A DNA stretch of 64,000 nt from an uncultured Arthrobacter sp. (lineage in GTDB: Bacteria; Actinomycetota; Actinomycetes; Actinomycetales; Micrococcaceae): positions 58,250-122,249 of the forward strand of contig NZ_CANLSZ010000008.1 of NCBI RefSeq assembly GCF_947493765.1. The letters run 5' to 3'. Made by a program: the position numbers and the translations under genes. Positions 1-15,015 of the stretch are shown piece by piece. The notes beneath the pieces were generated by a model. It saw only the letters and a list, made by a program, of their open reading frames with translations, was not told the origin of the DNA and searched no databases. How positions within the stretch are numbered: position 1 is the first letter of the stretch; every line of letters starts with the position of its first letter.

Positions 1-215
1 AGCAAACGGCGTTCGACGTCATCCTCGAGGCTGCCGGCGACAAGAAGATCGCCGTCATCAAGGAGGTCCGCGCGCTCACCTCGCTGGGCCTGAAGGAGGC
101 CAAGGACGTCGTGGACAGCGCCCCCAAGGCCGTCCTCGAAGGTGCCACCAAGGAAGCTGCGGACAAGGCCAAGGAGTCCCTCGAGGCTGCCGGCGCCACC
201 GTCACCCTCAAGTAG
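1..215 (+). CDS. rplL: 50S ribosomal protein L7/L12, C-terminal part (cut by window edge)
   Basis: Only the last 71 residues are present, read from base 3; the 5' end lies outside the window. They form the C-terminal domain of the ribosomal stalk protein that recruits elongation factor GTPases. The diagnostic run [20 protein letters not shown] and the ending GATVTLK match the family closely. The gene is followed 46 bases later by a strong hairpin, so the rplJL transcript probably ends here. In many bacteria rpoB follows directly. Here about 6 kb of isoprenoid and carotenoid genes lie in between. Confidence 0.95.
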   Translation, partial: QTAFDVILEAAGDKKIAVIKEVRALTSLGLKEAKDVVDSAPKAVLEGATKEAADKAKESLEAAGATVTLK

Positions 216-261
216 CATCAGCTGCCCCGTCGCGGTGCATCACGCACGCGACACAGCAGCA

Positions 262-295
262 GAAGAGCCCCGCTTCACCCGAAGCGGGGCTCTTC
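262..295. terminator. Bidirectional intrinsic terminator between rplL and thiolase
   Basis: A perfect 15-bp inverted repeat (262-276 with 281-295) with a 4-base loop ACCC. It sits between the convergent stop codons of rplL (215) and the thiolase gene (327), so it can serve both strands. There is no long U-run, as is usual in high-GC actinobacteria. Confidence 0.85.
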
Positions 296-326
296 CACGT
301 CCGGAGCCGGTTCGGCGGTGTTCCGC

Positions 327-1526
327 TCAGCGCCAGAGCAGCAGTGCCTCACCCTGACCTCCGCCGCCGCAGAGGCTCACGGCCGATCGTCCGCTCCCGC
401 GGCGGGAGAGCTCCATGGCGGCGTGGAGCGCGAGCCGGGCACCCGAGGCGCCTATCGGGTGTCCCAGGGCGATGGCTCCGCCGTGGAGGTTGCACTGCTC
501 CAGCGGGTAGTCGAGGTCCTTCAGCGACTGGCATGCCACCGAGCCGAAGGCCTCGTTGATCTCGATGAAGTCGAGATCTCCCACGAGCCAGTCCGCGCGA
601 GCGAGGGCGTGCTTGATGGCTTCCGACGGCTGGGAGTGCAGTGAATTGTCGGGTCCGGCCACCTGGCCTGGTTGCCCGAGGACGGCCAGCACCCGGAGGT
701 CCTTCTCCTCGGCGTAGGCGCGTGTGGTGACCACCAGAGCCGCGGCGCCGTCCGAGAGCGGGGAGGAATTGCCCGCGGTGATCGCACCGTCCGGGTTGAA
801 GGCCGGTCGCAGCCTGGCGAGCGACTCGACGGTGGTCGTCGGGCGGATCCCCTCGTCGGCGGTGAGGACGATGTCGTCACCCTTCCGCTGCTTCACCGTG
901 ACCGGGACGATCTCCTCACCGAGGACGCCGTTCTCGGTGGCCTCGGCCGCGCGCCGGTGCGACGCGGCGGCCACCGAATCCTGTGCGGTGCGGTCGATCT
1001 CGAGCCGGACGTTCCCGCGCTCGGTCGAGGCTCCCATGGAGTCGTGGTCGAAGGCGTCGGTGAGGCCGTCGTGGGCCACGGAATCGAGTGCCTGGATGGA
1101 GCCGTAGTTCCATCCCTGGCGTGAGCCGGGCAGCAGGTGCGGCCCGCGCGTCATGGACTCCTGGCCGCCGGCCACGACCACGCGTGCCTCACCGCTGCGG
1201 ATCAGCCGGGCGGCGTCGATCACGGCGGTGAGGCCGGACAGGCAGACCTTGTTCAGGGTGACCGCCGGGACGTTCCAGGGGATCCCCGCCTCGACGGCGG
1301 TCTGCCGGGCGGGATTCTGGCCGCAACCGGCCTGGACCACGTGCCCCATGATGACGGCGTCGACCGCTCCGGCCTCCACGCCCGAGCGCTCCAGCGCACC
1401 TGTGACGGCCCGCGCGCCCAGTTCCACGGCGGTGAAGGAGGCCAGCTGTCCGTTGAGCCGCCCGAGCGGAGTGCGGGCGCCTCCGACGATCACGACGTCG
1501 TCGGGGGATGGCGTGGGTGTTGCCAT
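327..1526 (-). CDS. Acetyl-CoA C-acetyltransferase (thiolase)
   Basis: A 399-residue thiolase, the usual length for the family. Thiolases either condense two acetyl-CoA or cleave 3-ketoacyl-CoA in the cytoplasm. Visible catalytic features: the nucleophilic Cys95 in NKVCLSG, His356 in GHPIGASG, and the second Cys386 in the C-terminal CGGGGQGEA. The N-terminal VVIVGGARTPLG is typical. The gene lies 71 bases downstream of idi on the same strand, so the two may be cotranscribed. A role in fatty acid or polyester metabolism, or in feeding acetoacetyl-CoA to another pathway, cannot be separated from sequence. No other mevalonate genes are present, so a mevalonate role is not supported. Start: ATG preceded by a purine-rich AAAGAGAG stretch. 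Confidence 0.93.
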   Translation of the reverse strand: MATPTPSPDDVVIVGGARTPLGRLNGQLASFTAVELGARAVTGALERSGVEAGAVDAVIMGHVVQAGCGQNPARQTAVEAGIPWNVPAVTLNKVCLSGLTAVIDAARLIRSGEARVVVAGGQESMTRGPHLLPGSRQGWNYGSIQALDSVAHDGLTDAFDHDSMGASTERGNVRLEIDRTAQDSVAAASHRRAAEATENGVLGEEIVPVTVKQRKGDDIVLTADEGIRPTTTVESLARLRPAFNPDGAITAGNSSPLSDGAAALVVTTRAYAEEKDLRVLAVLGQPGQVAGPDNSLHSQPSEAIKHALARADWLVGDLDFIEINEAFGSVACQSLKDLDYPLEQCNLHGGAIALGHPIGASGARLALHAAMELSRRGSGRSAVSLCGGGGQGEALLLWR

Positions 1527-1597
1527 GGCGGAACTCTCTTTCGTCGTCGAATGGTGCTATCAGACTAGGGGTTCCGTGGCCGTGCCGCCGCTGGAGC

Positions 1598-2197
1598 TCA
1601 GGAGGCGTCCCGCGGACCCGGTCCGTCGGCGCCCTGCGGGTACAGCAACGGCAGCTGGAGCGTGAGCCACGGGCTGAAGGCCCACGGCGTGCTCGTGACG
1701 GCCGGGACGAGATCGGCCGGGTGCACCCAGTGGAGGTCCATGACCTCGGCGGGCAGCGGATCCACCGGGGTCTCGGCGATCGCGGTGTAGACCGGGCAGA
1801 TCTCGTTCTCGACGATCCCCGAGGCGTCGACGGCGCGGTACCTGAAGTCGGGCAGCGCCGGTCGGATGTCGCGGACCGTGAAGCCGAGCTCCTGCGCGGC
1901 GCGGCGCCGCACGGCGTCCTCGAAGGTCTCGCCGGGGGCAGGGTGCCCACAGAACGAATTGGTCCAGACGCCCGGCCAGGCCTTCTTGTCCAGGGCCCGG
2001 CGTGTCACGAGGATCCGCCCGGTGTCGTCGAAGACGTGGGTGGAGAAGGCCAGGTGGAGGGGCGTCTCGCTCGTGTGTACCGTCGCCTTGTCCTGGGTGC
2101 CGATCGGGGTCCCGTCCTCGGCGAGCAGCACCACCACCTCCGCGCCCCCGGGCCCCTCGGTCGCACCCAGTTCCATGGTTCCTGCTCCGCTCGCCAT
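1598..2197 (-). CDS. idi: Isopentenyl-diphosphate delta-isomerase, type I
   Basis: Interconverts isopentenyl and dimethylallyl diphosphate, the starter for prenyl chain synthesis. The product is a 199-residue Nudix-fold enzyme with the catalytic Cys83 in NSFCGHP and Glu132 in ENEICPVY; the metal-binding His and Glu pattern (HVFDD, GHPAPGE) is present. I chose the ATG at 2197 because AGAAGG lies 8 bases upstream; an in-frame ATG at 2257 would add 20 residues with no family similarity. It is divergent from crtE across 129 bp and reads towards the thiolase, so precursor supply is physically linked to carotenoid synthesis. Confidence 0.95.
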   Translation of the reverse strand: MASGAGTMELGATEGPGGAEVVVLLAEDGTPIGTQDKATVHTSETPLHLAFSTHVFDDTGRILVTRRALDKKAWPGVWTNSFCGHPAPGETFEDAVRRRAAQELGFTVRDIRPALPDFRYRAVDASGIVENEICPVYTAIAETPVDPLPAEVMDLHWVHPADLVPAVTSTPWAFSPWLTLQLPLLYPQGADGPGPRDAS

Positions 2198-2326
2198 CGT
2201 GACACCTTCTCGCTGATCTGCTCGCTGATCGTCCGCCCGGGTGGGTCGTCGTGGCACGGTCGAGTGGTCCGGCTACCACCGCCCGACGTTTCGTCAGGGG
2301 CGCCCTATCCGTTGTTTACTTTACCT
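2198..2326. promoter_or_regulatory. Divergent idi / crtE control region
   Basis: 129 bp shared by the two divergent transcripts. The crtE side ends in an AT-rich patch (2311-2326) in an otherwise GC-rich context; TTTACT at 2315-2320 lies 6 bases before the crtE ATG, the spacing of a leaderless promoter. On the idi side there is a tandem 12-base near-repeat beginning CTCGCTGATC (2209-2220, 2221-2232). Either element could bind a regulator, but no clear palindromic operator was found. Confidence 0.45.
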
Positions 2327-3394
2327 ATGGACATGGACACTCTGCTGGTCGAGCCCGCCGGGCTGGAGCAGGTCGAGAGTGCACTCGGGCGGTTCTTCGA
2401 GGAGTCCAAGCAGCGCGCGGTCAGGATCAGTCCCGGATACCACGGCCTGTGGGAGACCCTGGAGCAGTGCACCGCAGGCGGGAAGCGCTTCCGCCCCCGC
2501 CTGGTGATGTCCGCCCACCAGATGCTCGGCGGGTCCGACGTCGGCAACGCGGCCGAGGTCGGCGCCGCGTTCGAGCTGCTCCACACCGCCCTGATCGTGC
2601 ACGACGACGTCATCGACAGGGACTTCGTCCGCCGTGGGATCCCGAACGTGTCCGGCCGGTACCGCATGATCGCCGAGAAGGCCGGCCTGAGCCCCGGGGA
2701 AGCGCGGCATGTCGGATTCTCCGCGGGAGTCATCGCCGGCGATCTCGCGCTGTCCAATGCCCACCGCCTGCTGGAGCGGGTGGAGACCACGGCCGGGATC
2801 CGGCGCCGGCTGGGAGAGATCCTCGACGAAGCGGTGTTCGCCTCGGCGGCGGGGGAGTTCCTCGACATCGAGACCTCCTTCGACACCGCCGTCCCGCCCC
2901 TCGAGGACATCGTCCACATGGCACGCCTGAAGACCTCGGTCTACTCCTTCGAGGGCCCGCTGCAGGCCGGAGCGGTGCTCGCGGGTGCGGAGGAGGACGT
3001 CATCACCCGGCTGGGTGACTTCGGCCGGGACGCCGGGATCGCCTACCAGGTGGCCGACGACATCCTCGGGGTCTTCGGGAACGAGACCCGCACGGGCAAG
3101 ACGAACTGGGGAGACCTCCGCGAGGGCAAGCGCACGGCGCTGATGTCCTTCGTGTCCACGCGCCCCGAGTGGGAGAGCATCTCGTCCCTCGTCGGCAACC
3201 CGGCCATGTCCGCGGCGGACGCCGACTACGTGCGGCGCATCCTCGTGGACTCCGGCGCCAGGGACTACTCGGCGGACCTGGCCGCCGACTACGCGGCACG
3301 AGCCCGCACGCACCTCGAGTCCGACGCCGTGCCGCCCGCCCTGCGTACGGTCCTCGATCCCGTGGTGTCCGCCGTCGTCGACAGGGTGCACTGA
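2327..3394 (+). CDS. crtE: Geranylgeranyl diphosphate synthase (polyprenyl synthetase)
   Basis: Builds the C20 diphosphate used for phytoene. The product has 355 residues. The first Asp-rich motif is DDVID (Asp93, Asp94, Asp97). The second is reduced to DDILG at 244-248, a common variant. GKRFRPRLV near 52-60 is the usual substrate-binding stretch. Chosen start is the ATG at 2327; an internal ATG two codons later is equally possible. There is no Shine-Dalgarno sequence before either. crtB begins with GTG on the base right after the TGA, so translation is likely coupled. Product chain length (C15, C20 or longer) is inferred from the crtB-crtI context rather than proven by the sequence. Confidence 0.92.
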   Translation: MDMDTLLVEPAGLEQVESALGRFFEESKQRAVRISPGYHGLWETLEQCTAGGKRFRPRLVMSAHQMLGGSDVGNAAEVGAAFELLHTALIVHDDVIDRDFVRRGIPNVSGRYRMIAEKAGLSPGEARHVGFSAGVIAGDLALSNAHRLLERVETTAGIRRRLGEILDEAVFASAAGEFLDIETSFDTAVPPLEDIVHMARLKTSVYSFEGPLQAGAVLAGAEEDVITRLGDFGRDAGIAYQVADDILGVFGNETRTGKTNWGDLREGKRTALMSFVSTRPEWESISSLVGNPAMSAADADYVRRILVDSGARDYSADLAADYAARARTHLESDAVPPALRTVLDPVVSAVVDRVH

Positions 3395-4294
3395 GTGGGT
3401 ATCGACGACTCGCTGCAGCGCTACAGTGCTGCCGCCCTGAAGACCTCCGCGGAGGTCATCCGTTGCTACTCCACGTCCTTCGGGATGGCCTCGCGCATCC
3501 TGGACCGGACCACCCGGGGACACATCGAGGCGGTGTACGCGCTCGTGCGCATCGCGGACGAGATCGTCGACGGCGCGGCGGCCGGGGCCGGCCTCACGCC
3601 GGACGACGTCGCCCGCCTCCTCGACGACCTCGAGCGCGACACCGAGACGGCGCTGCGCACCGGTTACAGCACCAACCTCGTGGTCCACGCGTTCGCCGTG
3701 ACGGCACGCACCACGGGTATCGGCACCGAGCTCACGCAGCCCTTCTTCGCCTCGATGCGCGCGGACATCGTCCGGAACGAGCACACCCAGGAGTCCTTCG
3801 AGCTGTACGTCTACGGGTCCGCCGAAGTCGTCGGCCTGATGTGCCTGCGGGCCTTCCTGGTGGGACGGCGCGTGACCGACCGCCAGGACGCCGTCCTCTC
3901 CGACGGTGCCCGGCACCTGGGCGCGGCCTTCCAGAAGATCAACTTCCTGCGCGACCTGGCCGAGGACTTCTCCGTCCTCGGGCGCAGCTACTTCCCCGGC
4001 ATCAGCCCCGGGAGCTTCTCCGAGGCGGACAAGCTCCGCCTGCTGGACGACATCGACGAGGACCTGCGGATCTCCGCCGCCGCGCTGCCAGGGCTGCCCG
4101 CGAACGCGCGCCGTGCGGTCTCCCTCGCCCAGGGTCTGTTCGCCGAGCTCGCCACCAGACTGCGGCGTACCCCCGCCGAGGAGCTCCTCAGGGCGAGGAT
4201 CCGGGTGCCCAACCCGGTCAAGCTCCGCATCATGGCGAAAGCCTTCACCGGTCGCGCGGTACCGGAACTCGCCGCGCAGGAGAGGACGGCATGA
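3395..4294 (+). CDS. crtB: Phytoene synthase
   Basis: Condenses two GGPP to 15-cis-phytoene. The product has 299 residues, the normal length. Both Asp-rich metal-binding motifs of the squalene/phytoene synthase family are present: DEIVD at 55-59 and DLAED at 187-191. The signature YVYGSAEVVGLMC around 138-150 is also visible. The GTG start abuts the crtE stop, and the stop overlaps the crtI ATG (ATGA at 4291). The three genes are therefore one tightly coupled operon. Confidence 0.95.
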   Translation: MGIDDSLQRYSAAALKTSAEVIRCYSTSFGMASRILDRTTRGHIEAVYALVRIADEIVDGAAAGAGLTPDDVARLLDDLERDTETALRTGYSTNLVVHAFAVTARTTGIGTELTQPFFASMRADIVRNEHTQESFELYVYGSAEVVGLMCLRAFLVGRRVTDRQDAVLSDGARHLGAAFQKINFLRDLAEDFSVLGRSYFPGISPGSFSEADKLRLLDDIDEDLRISAAALPGLPANARRAVSLAQGLFAELATRLRRTPAEELLRARIRVPNPVKLRIMAKAFTGRAVPELAAQERTA

Positions 4295-5913
4295 CGTCAG
4301 AGCAGAGCGGGCAGGTCCGGGCGGGTGCGCAGGAGGTCGTGGTGATCGGCGCCGGGATCGGTGGCCTCGCCACCGCGGCCCTGCTGGCGCGGGAGGGCCA
4401 CCGGGTGACCCTGCTGGAGAAGCGGGACGAGGTCGGTGGCCGCGCGGGGTCGTGGGAGCAGGACGGCTTCCGCTTCGACACGGGGCCGTCGTGGTACCTG
4501 ATGCCCGAGGTGATCGACCACTTCTTCAAGTTGATGGGCACGAGTGCGTCCGAGCAGCTCGACCTCCGGAAACTGGATCCCGGCTACCGGGTGGTCTTCG
4601 AGGACGGGCTCGACACCGTGGACGTGCCGGCCGACCGCGAGGCCGTCACGAAGCTCTTCGAGTCGATGGAGGCCGGGGCGGGCGAGCAGCTCTCGCGGTA
4701 TCTCGACTCGGCCGAGGACGCCTACGAGATGGCCAAGAAGCGTTTCCTCTACTCCACCTTCGAATCCTTCGTGCCGTTCCTCAGGGCGGACGTGCTCAGG
4801 CGGCTCCCACGGATCGGCGCCCTGCTCCTGCAGTCCCTGCACTCCTTCGTCGCCAGGCGCTTCACGGACCCCCGGATCCGGCAGATCCTCGGCTACCCCG
4901 CGGTCTTCCTCGGCAGTTCCCCGTTCGACGCGCCGAGCATGTACCACCTCATGAGCCACCTGGACCTCGACGACGGCGTGCTCTACCCGATAGGCGGGTT
5001 CACCACGCTCATCGCAGCGATGCGCCGCGTCGCGGTCGAGGCCGGCGTGGAGATCCGGACCGGGGCCGACGTCGTCTCGATCGACACCGACGCGCGCACT
5101 CCCGGGAGATCACCCCTGGACCGCCGGACGGCATCGGTCCGCGGTGTCCGCTACCGGACGGGGGACCGGGAGTCCTCCGTCCCGGCCGATCTCGTGGTCT
5201 CCGCGGCTGACCTCCATCACACGGAGACCACACTGCTGCCCGGGGACCTGCAGACCTATCCGGAGAAGTACTGGCAGAAGCGCGTGCCGGGTCCGAGCGC
5301 GCTCCTGCTCTACCTCGGGGTGCGGGGCGGGCTGCCGCAGCTCGAGCACCACACCCTGCTGTTCACCACGGACTGGCGCGAGAACTTCGGCAGGATCTTC
5401 GGCAGGGAGACCTCCGTCCCGTCACCGGCGTCGCTCTACGTGTGCCGTCCCAGCGCCACCGATCCCTCGGTGGCACCGGAGGGCCACGAGAACGTCTTCG
5501 TGCTCGTGCCGATCCCGGCGGACGTGGGGATCGGCAGGGGCGGCGTGGAGCGCGGGGGGGACGCGCGGGTCGAGGCGCTCGCCGACGAGGTGATCGGCCA
5601 GATCTCCGCGTGGGCCGGCATCCCCGATCTCGCCGAGCGCGTGGTGGTACGCCGCAGCTATGGCCCCCAGGACTTCGCCGAGGACCTCAACGCATGGCGG
5701 GGCACCTCCCTGGGCCCGGCGCACATCCTGCGGCAGAGCGCCTTCTTCCGCGGCTCGAACCGGAGCGCCAGGGTGGAGAATCTGCTGTACGCGGGAAGCT
5801 CGACCGTGCCGGGCATCGGCATCCCCATGTGCCTCATCAGCGCGGAGCTGATCGTCAAGCGGCTCCGCGGCGACATCAGCACCGGCCCGCTACCGGAGCC
5901 GGTCCGCGGGTAG
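4291..5913 (+). CDS. crtI: Phytoene desaturase (CrtI type)
   Basis: An FAD-dependent desaturase that introduces several double bases into phytoene, typically giving lycopene. It has 540 residues. The N-terminal dinucleotide-binding motif GAGIGG is at 20-25, followed by LLEKRDEVGGRAGS. The C-terminal signature reads NLLYAGSSTVPGIGIPM. The start ATG overlaps the crtB stop. No cyclase, elongase (crtEb) or crtYe/Yf follows, so this operon alone predicts an acyclic red carotenoid. Enzymes that modify it further, if any, must be encoded elsewhere. A 7-bp hairpin (5904-5910 with 5920-5926) straddles the stop codon and may be a weak terminator. Confidence 0.95.
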   Translation: MTSEQSGQVRAGAQEVVVIGAGIGGLATAALLAREGHRVTLLEKRDEVGGRAGSWEQDGFRFDTGPSWYLMPEVIDHFFKLMGTSASEQLDLRKLDPGYRVVFEDGLDTVDVPADREAVTKLFESMEAGAGEQLSRYLDSAEDAYEMAKKRFLYSTFESFVPFLRADVLRRLPRIGALLLQSLHSFVARRFTDPRIRQILGYPAVFLGSSPFDAPSMYHLMSHLDLDDGVLYPIGGFTTLIAAMRRVAVEAGVEIRTGADVVSIDTDARTPGRSPLDRRTASVRGVRYRTGDRESSVPADLVVSAADLHHTETTLLPGDLQTYPEKYWQKRVPGPSALLLYLGVRGGLPQLEHHTLLFTTDWRENFGRIFGRETSVPSPASLYVCRPSATDPSVAPEGHENVFVLVPIPADVGIGRGGVERGGDARVEALADEVIGQISAWAGIPDLAERVVVRRSYGPQDFAEDLNAWRGTSLGPAHILRQSAFFRGSNRSARVENLLYAGSSTVPGIGIPMCLISAELIVKRLRGDISTGPLPEPVRG

Positions 5914-5956
5914 GCCGTTCCCGCGGGGGACGCGCCATTGCGGGGGAGCGCCGGGC

Positions 5957-6011
5957 TTGACGCCGCAGCGGATACAGGTTATTGGACTTCCCGCCGTTCG
6001 TCCCGTAGTGT
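5957..6011 (+). promoter_or_regulatory. Candidate tandem promoters of rpoBC
   Basis: Two overlapping candidates lie in the 296-base gap before rpoB. P1: TTGACG (5957) with TATTGG (5980), spacer 17. P2: TTGGAC (5982) with TAGTGT (6006), spacer 18. The rest of the gap is an untranslated leader of about 190-200 bases. It contains CATATAGCGG at 6046-6055, which recurs before rpoA. No ORF in the gap looks real. Confidence 0.55.
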
Positions 6012-6209
6012 GGATCCTTGCGTCTTCCCTCTGAACCTCAGCCTTCATATAGCGGTGGGCTTTGCTCTGCTCTCGTCGTTCGATCTGGCCACCTGGTTGG
6101 GATCCACGCGGACAGATATCGGTGGGCACTGAGATCCCTGCAGCATCCTGCGGTGGCGGTGCCGAGGCGGAAGCGCTGACAAGCCTGACGGTCTGTGGAA
6201 GGATCCCTC

Positions 6210-9719
<3,510 letters not shown>

Positions 9720-9904
9720 GTTTCCGTACCGGTTCGGTCCGGTGCCCGGAACGGCGGCAACGAAATTTCTGGCGGCCGCGGACGGCCTTGAAATATTAAA
9801 GCCGCCTTCCTCCGGGCACCTCCCCGAACCGGTGCGCACCTGACTTTCCGCCGCACCCCCCAAGACTTCACGAATTTAGAGAACAAAGAGAGAACAGGGA
9901 CCCT

Positions 9905-13795
<3,891 letters not shown>

Positions 13796-13805
13796 GCGGA
13801 TCCCC

Positions 13806-13844
13806 GGTGAGTCCCGCACGCCTGCCGGGTGTGCGGGACTCACC
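13806..13844 (+). terminator. Terminator after rpoC
   Basis: A 14-bp perfect stem (13806-13819 with 13831-13844) with an 11-base loop begins 10 bases after the rpoC stop codon. There is no U-tract. It separates rpoBC from the rpsL operon. Confidence 0.8.
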
Positions 13845-13895
13845 CGTCCCAGGGCCCCGACCCGACCCCGTTCGGGTGTGCCTGCCGACCTCTGG

Positions 13896-13977
13896 TATGG
13901 TAGGGGTAATTGTTTGTGTGGCAGAGGATCGGCGCCGTCATGGGTGCATCTCCGCGTTGTACGTATCGTGTACAACG
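13896..13977 (+). promoter_or_regulatory. rpsL operon promoter candidate and leader palindrome
   Basis: TATGGT at 13896-13901 is a candidate -10, with only a weak TTCGGG 19 bases upstream. About 55 bases further is an exact inverted repeat CGTTGTAC / GTACAACG (13955-13962, 13970-13977) with a 7-base centre. It could be an operator, a leader hairpin or an RNA processing site. The leader runs to the rpsL GTG at 14082. Confidence 0.4.
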
Positions 13978-14081
13978 AATGCCACATTTTTTCACGCCTA
14001 CCGACCGAAGCGAACGGCTCCGGCCTGTGGGCCTGGCGCAAACGACGGCCACCATCTCTAGACATTACGGAGAAATCAGAA

Positions 14082-14456
14082 GTGCCAACTATTCAACAGC
14101 TGGTCCGTAAGGGCCGGACACCCAAGGTCGTCAAGACCAAGGCCCCCGCCCTGAAGGGCAGCCCCATGAAGCGCGGCGTCTGCACCCGCGTCTACACGAC
14201 CACCCCGAAGAAGCCGAACTCGGCCCTCCGCAAGGTGGCCCGCGTGCGGCTCAACGGCGGCGTCGAGGTCACGGCCTACATCCCCGGAGTGGGCCACAAC
14301 CTGCAGGAGCACTCCATCGTGCTCGTCCGTGGTGGTCGCGTGAAGGACCTGCCCGGCGTCCGCTACAAGATCGTCCGCGGCGCGCTGGACACGCAGGGTG
14401 TGAAGAACCGCAAGCAGGCTCGCAGCCGCTACGGAGCGAAGATGGAGAAGAAGTAA
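14082..14456 (+). CDS. rpsL: 30S ribosomal protein S12
   Basis: A 124-residue decoding-centre protein. [11 protein letters not shown] carries Lys43, the residue whose change gives streptomycin resistance, in wild-type form; the second hot spot KDLPGVRY is also wild type. The start is GTG with GGAG about 9 bases upstream; reading further upstream gives no family similarity. rpsG follows after one base, then fusA and tuf: the classical str operon order. Confidence 0.98.
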   Translation: MPTIQQLVRKGRTPKVVKTKAPALKGSPMKRGVCTRVYTTTPKKPNSALRKVARVRLNGGVEVTAYIPGVGHNLQEHSIVLVRGGRVKDLPGVRYKIVRGALDTQGVKNRKQARSRYGAKMEKK

Positions 14457-14457
14457 T

Positions 14458-14928
14458 ATGCCTCGCAAGGGTCCGGCCCCCAAGCGGCCGCTCGTCCTGG
14501 ATCCCGTCTACGGTTCACCCCTGGTCACGCAGCTGATCAACAAGGTGCTCGTGGACGGCAAGAAGTCGACCGCGGAGCGGATCGTCTACGGCGCACTCGA
14601 GGGTGCCCGTGCCAAGTCCGGCGGAGATCCGGTCGCCGCGCTGAAGAAGGCCATGGACAACGTCAAGCCGACCCTCGAGGTCCGTTCGCGGCGCGTCGGT
14701 GGCGCCACCTACCAGGTGCCCGTCGAGGTGAAGCCGGGACGGTCCACCGCCCTGGCGCTGCGCTGGCTCGTCGGCTACTCCAAGGCCCGTCGCGAGAAGA
14801 CCATGACGGAGCGCCTGCAGAACGAGATCCTCGACGCGTCCAACGGCCTCGGTGCCGCAGTGAAGCGCCGCGAGGACACGCACAAGATGGCCGAGTCGAA
14901 CAAGGCCTTCGCACACTACCGCTGGTAA
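14458..14928 (+). CDS. rpsG: 30S ribosomal protein S7
   Basis: A 156-residue primary 16S rRNA binding protein of the small-subunit head. The N-terminal [11 protein letters not shown] and the signature region around [17 protein letters not shown] match S7. It starts one base after the rpsL stop, implying translational coupling. A stable hairpin lies in the 87-base spacer before fusA. Confidence 0.98.
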   Translation: MPRKGPAPKRPLVLDPVYGSPLVTQLINKVLVDGKKSTAERIVYGALEGARAKSGGDPVAALKKAMDNVKPTLEVRSRRVGGATYQVPVEVKPGRSTALALRWLVGYSKARREKTMTERLQNEILDASNGLGAAVKRREDTHKMAESNKAFAHYRW

Positions 14929-14937
14929 CACCGCTGT

Positions 14938-14974
14938 CGGCCGGACCATCACCCCGATCGGGGCGGTCCGGCCG
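14938..14974 (+). other. Stem-loop in the rpsG-fusA spacer
   Basis: A 10-bp outer stem (14938-14947 with 14965-14974) encloses a second CCCC/GGGG pair (14952-14963). It lies 10 bases after the rpsG stop. It may partly terminate or process the str mRNA, allowing different levels of S7 and EF-G. It could also be a plain structured spacer. Confidence 0.6.
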
Positions 14975-15015
14975 GGCGACCGGCAGAACTCCATCTTCGT
15001 AAAAAGGGAGACACC

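Noticed and set aside
6195..6209. GTG at 6195 as rpoB start
   Set aside because: The codons would overlap the ribosome site, and the extra five residues are not part of the family N-terminus.
14208..14235. Streptomycin resistance allele in rpsL
   Set aside because: Lys43 and the 88-92 region are wild type.
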